Source: Deltaproteobacteria bacterium
GTDB lineage: Bacteria; Desulfobacterota; Binatia; HRBIN30; CADEER01
NCBI GenBank assembly: GCA_029262455.1
Contig: JAJCZJ010000088.1
Coordinates: forward strand, 1 to 64,000
Reading direction: 5' to 3'
Length of the DNA: 64,000 nt
Numbering within the stretch: position 1 is the first letter of the stretch; each line of letters opens with the position of its first letter. Below are positions 60,270-64,000 of this stretch, in pieces. The translations under genes were made by a program, and so were the position numbers. The notes under the pieces are model-generated. The model did no database searches, was not told the DNA's origin, and worked only from the letters and a program-made list of their open reading frames with translations.

Positions 60270-61016
60270 TCAAGCCAAAGTGCCGCCGTCCACGCGGATT
60301 GACTCGCCGTTGATATGGGCGCCTTCGTCCGACCCGACCATGGCGATGACGTTCGCAACCACCTCCGGTCCGCGCGCTTCATCTAGGGGCATATGCCGTT
60401 CGATCAACTTCCAATCGAGGTCTTCCGGGAGGTTCTGCCGGCTGCCCATCGCCGTCTTGATCGAGCCGGGGGAAACCGCGTTGGCTCGCAGCCCCTTCTT
60501 GCCGTACTCGACCGCCAACGTACGAGTCAGCGCCATCACACCAGCTTTGCTGGCTCCGTACGCCGCTCCGTAGGGCATCCCAGCCAGCGCCGAGGTCGAA
60601 GCGGTGTTGACGATGTTGCCGCGCGACTTCAACAAGTGGGGCAGCGCCGCCTGACAAAACAGGAAGGTTCCAGTCAGGTTGATGGTGAGGACCTGGTTCC
60701 ACCTCTCCAACGAGAGCTCGTGCGTGTGATCGAGACTCAAGATGCCCGCAATATTGACCAGAACATCGAGCTTGCCGAGCTCGCTGACGCAACGGTCGAT
60801 CGCCGCTCCAACCTGCGCCGGGTCGCTGACGTCGCAGGCCATGTGCAGCACTTTGCCGCTGCCTGCGCAGAGACCCGCCGTCTCGGCGACCGCGTCCGCC
60901 TGCACGTCGACCAGCATCAAGCTCGCGCCCTCAGACGCCAATCGCAACGCCGTCGCGCGACCGATGCCAGCCGCGGCGCCCGTAATCAAGCCCGTCTTTC
61001 CTTCGAAACGATTCAT
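60270..61016 (-). CDS. SDR-family dehydrogenase
   Basis: A 248-residue classical SDR. TGAAAGIGRATALRLASEGAS (residues 12-32), NIAGILS, the catalytic Ser in NTASTSALAGMPYGAAYGASKAGV and the YxxxK within it are intact. It ends SIRVDGGTLA. Likely a 3-hydroxyacyl-CoA or alcohol dehydrogenase. It is divergent from the acyl-CoA dehydrogenase at 61196, and both are flanked by the palindrome at 61097. Confidence 0.93.
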   Translation of the reverse strand: MNRFEGKTGLITGAAAGIGRATALRLASEGASLMLVDVQADAVAETAGLCAGSGKVLHMACDVSDPAQVGAAIDRCVSELGKLDVLVNIAGILSLDHTHELSLERWNQVLTINLTGTFLFCQAALPHLLKSRGNIVNTASTSALAGMPYGAAYGASKAGVMALTRTLAVEYGKKGLRANAVSPGSIKTAMGSRQNLPEDLDWKLIERHMPLDEARGPEVVANVIAMVGSDEGAHINGESIRVDGGTLA

Positions 61017-61096
61017 CGGCGATCTCCCAGGTGCAGCCCGATCGACCTGGGACAGGCCGGTCTTGAGGTGCCCCGCGCCACTCTGTTAATCCTGTC

Positions 61097-61110
61097 CAAA
61101 CGATCGTTTC
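61097..61110. promoter_or_regulatory. Second PsrA-like operator CAAACGATCGTTTC
   Basis: Identical to the palindrome at 59504 except for the last base. It lies in the 179-base region between the SDR (60270-61016) and the acyl-CoA dehydrogenase (61196), so one repressor could control both directions. Confidence 0.68.
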
Positions 61111-61195
61111 AATCCTTCCTTCAAGAACCCTCCCTCAAGCAATCCCTCCAGCTCACCCCGAAACAGCAAGAACGTGCAGCACAGGAGCGTCTAAG

Positions 61196-62422
61196 GTGAA
61201 CCTCAGCTACAGCAAGGAATACGAAGACTTTCGCCACGAAGTGCGAAGCTTCCTCGACGAGAACTGGACCGACGCCGATCGCGCTTCAGCCCCCGAAGCC
61301 GACCTTCAAACCGTTCGCGGCGCCATGGGCGGTGGCATTCGCAAGGACCAGCGAGCGACCGAGTTCCGCAAGAAAGCCATCGCCAGAGGCTACCTGTACC
61401 GCCGGATTCCGCGCCGCTTCGGTGGCGGGGAGCAACCGCCCGACGCTCTCAAGGCGACTATCCTCGCCGAGGAGTTTCGCCGTGCCAAGGCGCCGTTCGA
61501 AATCATGGGTCAGGGTGCCAGCATGCTGGCACCCACCTTGGTCGAAAAGGGCAGTGAGGAGCAGTGCCAGAAGTACGTCGAGTCGACACTGCTCGGTCAC
61601 ACAGCGTGGTGCCAAGGCTACAGCGAGCCCGGCGCTGGCAGCGATCTCGCCTCCCTGCGCACCAGTGCCGTCCTCGAAGGCGACCACTGGGTGATCAACG
61701 GGCAGAAAATCTGGACATCGAACGCGCAAGAAGCCGATATGATGTTCGCTCTCATCCGCACAGAGCCGGACAAGCCGCAACACGACGGCATCTCCTACTT
61801 CCTGATCGACATGAAGACAGAGGGGATCGACGTGCGTCCTCTCCGGCAGATGACCGGCGAGGCCGATTTCAACGAAGTGTTCTTCGACAACGTCCGTGTC
61901 CCGGTCGACAGCATCGTCGGCGAACGCGGCGAAGGTTGGCTGGTGAGTCGGTCGACGCTCAAACACGAGCGAGCCCTGATCGGCAACGCTTCGCTTGCTC
62001 GCCGCACATTCGACGGCCTGATCGCCATGGCGCAAGTCATCGAGGTCCGCGGTGAGAAGGTCATTGACGATCCCGTCATCCGTGACCGCATCAGCACCAT
62101 CGAGGCCGATCTGCTCGCCGCCGAGTACAACGGCTATCGTTTGCTCACCACCCGGGCAAAAAAAGCAGACGCCGGACTGTCAGGCCTGGTACCAAAGCTG
62201 CACTCGACCAACCTGGTCTACAAAGTTTCGAAACTCGCCATGGACATCCTCAACGACCGCGGCCTGTGCGCGCCCGGCGAGGCCATCGCCCCCGACATGG
62301 GCGGATTCTCGACCGCCTACATGTGGTACTGGGGCATGGCGCTCGGCGGCGGCGCACCGAACATTCAACGCAACATCATCGGCGAACGCGGTCTCGGCTT
62401 GCCGCGCGACGATCGAAACTGA
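61196..62422 (+). CDS. Acyl-CoA dehydrogenase, long subunit type
   Basis: A 408-residue acyl-CoA dehydrogenase, starting with GTG at 61196. YRRIPRRFGGGEQPPDALKATILAEEFRR, WCQGYSEPGAGSDLASLRTSA (FAD binding), DHWVINGQKIWTSNAQEADMMFALIRTEP and GGGAPNIQRNIIGERGLGLPR are conserved. It forms a pair with the gene at 62430 (7-base gap). Probably the FAD-binding chain of a heteromer acting on branched or sterol-derived acyl-CoA; this is inferred. Confidence 0.92.
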   Translation: MNLSYSKEYEDFRHEVRSFLDENWTDADRASAPEADLQTVRGAMGGGIRKDQRATEFRKKAIARGYLYRRIPRRFGGGEQPPDALKATILAEEFRRAKAPFEIMGQGASMLAPTLVEKGSEEQCQKYVESTLLGHTAWCQGYSEPGAGSDLASLRTSAVLEGDHWVINGQKIWTSNAQEADMMFALIRTEPDKPQHDGISYFLIDMKTEGIDVRPLRQMTGEADFNEVFFDNVRVPVDSIVGERGEGWLVSRSTLKHERALIGNASLARRTFDGLIAMAQVIEVRGEKVIDDPVIRDRISTIEADLLAAEYNGYRLLTTRAKKADAGLSGLVPKLHSTNLVYKVSKLAMDILNDRGLCAPGEAIAPDMGGFSTAYMWYWGMALGGGAPNIQRNIIGERGLGLPRDDRN

Positions 62423-62429
62423 GGGAACT

Positions 62430-63515
62430 ATGGATTTCGGACTCTCTGAAGAACAAGTCCTCCTGAAGGAAACCGTTAGGCGCTACCTCGAGAACGGTTG
62501 TCCGACGACACGCGTGCGCGCCATCATGGAAAGCGACGACGGCCACGACCCCGATCTCTGGACCGGCCTCGCCGAGCTCGGCATTACCGGATTAATGGTC
62601 CCGGAAGAATTCGGCGGGTCGGCGCTCGAAGTCCTCGACCTCGCGCTCGTAGCGGAAGAGCTGGGCTGGGCGGCGATCCCAGGACCTTTCCTCGGCAACG
62701 CGATGGCGACGGCAGCGCTGCTGCTCTGCGACGACGAAGCCAAGTCGGCACAGTTGCCAAAGATCGCCGCGGGCGAGACCATCGCAACCTTCGCGCTCGG
62801 CGAGGGAATCGGCCAATGGGATGCCTCCGACCTCGAAGCAACAGGCGATGCGACCAGCATCACCGGCGTCAAGCCACTCGTCCCCTACGGCGCCACCAGC
62901 GACGTCATCTTGGTCGCCGGCCGTGATGCGGAGGGTCCCGGCGTTTGGCTGGTCGAACGCGGTGCTGCGGGCCTAACCACAACCGCTGTGAGCGGCAACG
63001 ACATGACCCGTCGCCTCGACAGCCTCAACTTCGACAAAACACCGGCGCGCAAGATCGCCGGCGGCCGCGCCGCGATCGACCGCGCCCGCGACGCCGGACT
63101 GATCCTGATCGCGGCCGACTGCTACGGCGGCGGCAGTCGCTGCCTCCGCATGACGAGCGAGTACGCCCTCACGCGCGAGCAGTTCGGCCGCGTCATCGGA
63201 TCCTTCCAGGGGGTTAAACACCAGCTCGCCAATCTCGCCACCGATCTCGAGCCTGCACTGTCGCTGTTGTGGTACAGCGCTCACGCAATGGACCACATCG
63301 AGGATCGCGCCGCGCGCCACGCCGCGCTCACCAAGGCGCACCTGACCGACATCTACGACAATGTCGTCCGCTACGCCATCGAGCTACACGGCGGCATCGG
63401 CTTCACCTGGGAGTTCGACCTGCACTTGTGGTTTCGCCGCGCCCTCTTCAACCGCGCCTACCTCGGCACTGCCGCCGACCACCGCAAACGCGCCGCGCAA
63501 TTGGCGGCCTGGTAG
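62430..63515 (+). CDS. Acyl-CoA dehydrogenase, short subunit type
   Basis: A 361-residue acyl-CoA dehydrogenase. MDFGLSEEQVLLKETVRRYLENG, MVPEEFGGSALEVLDLALVAEELGWAAIPGPF and the C-terminal ELHGGIGFTWEFDLHLWFRRALFNRAYLG match the short-chain member of heteromeric acyl-CoA dehydrogenases. The segment around residues 115-145 (FALGEGIGQWD) differs from standard. It is partner to the gene at 61196. The ATG at 62430 follows GAGGGAAC. Confidence 0.92.
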   Translation: MDFGLSEEQVLLKETVRRYLENGCPTTRVRAIMESDDGHDPDLWTGLAELGITGLMVPEEFGGSALEVLDLALVAEELGWAAIPGPFLGNAMATAALLLCDDEAKSAQLPKIAAGETIATFALGEGIGQWDASDLEATGDATSITGVKPLVPYGATSDVILVAGRDAEGPGVWLVERGAAGLTTTAVSGNDMTRRLDSLNFDKTPARKIAGGRAAIDRARDAGLILIAADCYGGGSRCLRMTSEYALTREQFGRVIGSFQGVKHQLANLATDLEPALSLLWYSAHAMDHIEDRAARHAALTKAHLTDIYDNVVRYAIELHGGIGFTWEFDLHLWFRRALFNRAYLGTAADHRKRAAQLAAW

Positions 63516-63592
63516 AGCGCGCATTGCGCTCTCTAGTCGAAAGAAGCGCACAACTCAGGACTCGAAGTTGAACTAGTCAAATTGGGGGAACG

Positions 63593-64000
63593 ATGGGACG
63601 TCTTGAAAACAAGATCGCCGTTATCACCGGTGCCGCTTCCGGTATTGGCTTCGCCACCGCACAACGCTTTGCGTCTGAGGGAGCTTCGATCGCAGGCATC
63701 GACCTGGCGACACAACCCGAGAGCTGGGATGCGGTCCAAGAGACCGCGCCGGAGACTTCGTATACCGGACTTGTCGATGTCCGAGACGAGGCTGCCGTCC
63801 AACGCGCGATCGAGGGAATTCGCAGCGAACACGGACGTATCGACATCCTGGTCAACGGCGCAGGCGTCGAAGGTATCGGCGTTGCGCACGAGTTGAGCGT
63901 CGAAGACTGGGACCGCACGATGGATATCAATCTGAAAGGATCGTTCATCGTCGCCAAACACGTTCTGCCCGCCATGATCGAACAAGGCGCCGGAAACATC
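63593..64000 (+). CDS. SDR-family dehydrogenase, cut by the window edge
   Basis: The first 136 residues are present and the frame is open at 64000. VITGAASGIGFATAQRFASEGASIA binds NAD(P), NGAGVEGIGVA is the NNAG-like motif, and MDINLKGSFIVAKHVLPAM is conserved. The catalytic Tyr lies beyond the window. It follows the acyl-CoA dehydrogenase pair by 77 bases, likely in the same operon, with an AATTGGGGGAACG site. Confidence 0.9.
   Translation, partial: MGRLENKIAVITGAASGIGFATAQRFASEGASIAGIDLATQPESWDAVQETAPETSYTGLVDVRDEAAVQRAIEGIRSEHGRIDILVNGAGVEGIGVAHELSVEDWDRTMDINLKGSFIVAKHVLPAMIEQGAGNI

Noticed and set aside
59798-60313. Open frames spanning the 119-bp duplication
   Set aside because: They repeat the same text in shifted frames and have no start signals or family resemblance.
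1-64000. tRNA, rRNA or prophage genes
   Set aside because: I scanned the intergenic stretches and saw no cloverleaf-like or rRNA text and no integrase, capsid or portal protein.

Overview
The window is about 60% GC, densely coded on both strands, and comes from a Gram-negative bacterium with a largely aerobic, lipid-oxidising gene content. It carries acyl-CoA dehydrogenases, SDRs, a crotonase, a biotin-dependent acyl-CoA carboxylase, sterol-desaturase-type di-iron enzymes, DUF1329 proteins, a tungsten-type aldehyde oxidoreductase and a luciferase-like monooxygenase. TolC and HlyD genes, periplasmic DUF1329 proteins and a bufferin operon indicate an outer membrane. The mix recalls uncultured deltaproteobacteria-like lineages (Binatota, Myxococcota, Desulfobacterota-like). 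That placement is inference from gene content; there is no rRNA or other phylogenetic marker beyond efp. I recognise no rRNA, tRNA, CRISPR array, insertion sequence or prophage.

Layout. 1-545: 41-bp tandem repeat array. 546-5928: luciferase-like monooxygenase, secreted Cys-rich protein, crotonase-like protein, two alpha/beta hydrolases, efp. 6078-9388: membrane adenylate cyclase overlapping a secreted hydrolase. 9428-13385: TetR, sterol desaturase and DUF839 genes, divergent from a hydroxyacyl-CoA-dehydrogenase-type SDR. 13467-14664: ferritin-like protein and a small XRE regulator. 15181-17846: YceI and a bufABC copper-bufferin operon; an ECF sigma/NrsF pair of the type that controls such operons lies at 20710-21953. 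22021-25564: glycosyltransferase, GST, and a GntR-sterol desaturase pair with a clear operator. 25647-30026: TolC, HlyD and an ABC exporter with a degenerate ATPase. 30205-33800: acyl-CoA carboxylase. 33866-34072: remnant of an MDR dehydrogenase. 34733-43003: amidohydrolase, an aldehyde:ferredoxin oxidoreductase operon with two MoaD-like proteins, and a GH31 glycosidase.

43161-48239 is the most unusual region. An NtrC-type regulator, a cobalamin-binding protein with the CarH-type W-x9-EH light-sensor motif and a soluble histidine kinase lie on one strand. A second kinase with two ATPase domains is divergent and preceded by a sigma-54 promoter match. 48431-51755 holds mostly small secreted or hypothetical proteins. 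51768-55354 encodes two DUF1329 proteins, one fused to an anti-sigma-like membrane segment and overlapping its sigma factor gene. 55528-56155 is a vapBC-like toxin-antitoxin pair.

56160-64000 is a lipid beta-oxidation region: two acyl-CoA dehydrogenase pairs of the long/short type and three SDRs. Its two intergenic control regions share the palindrome AAACGATCGTTT, the form of PsrA-type TetR operators. Two copies of a 119-bp tandem repeat and two dispersed relatives of the left-end 41-bp repeat also lie here.
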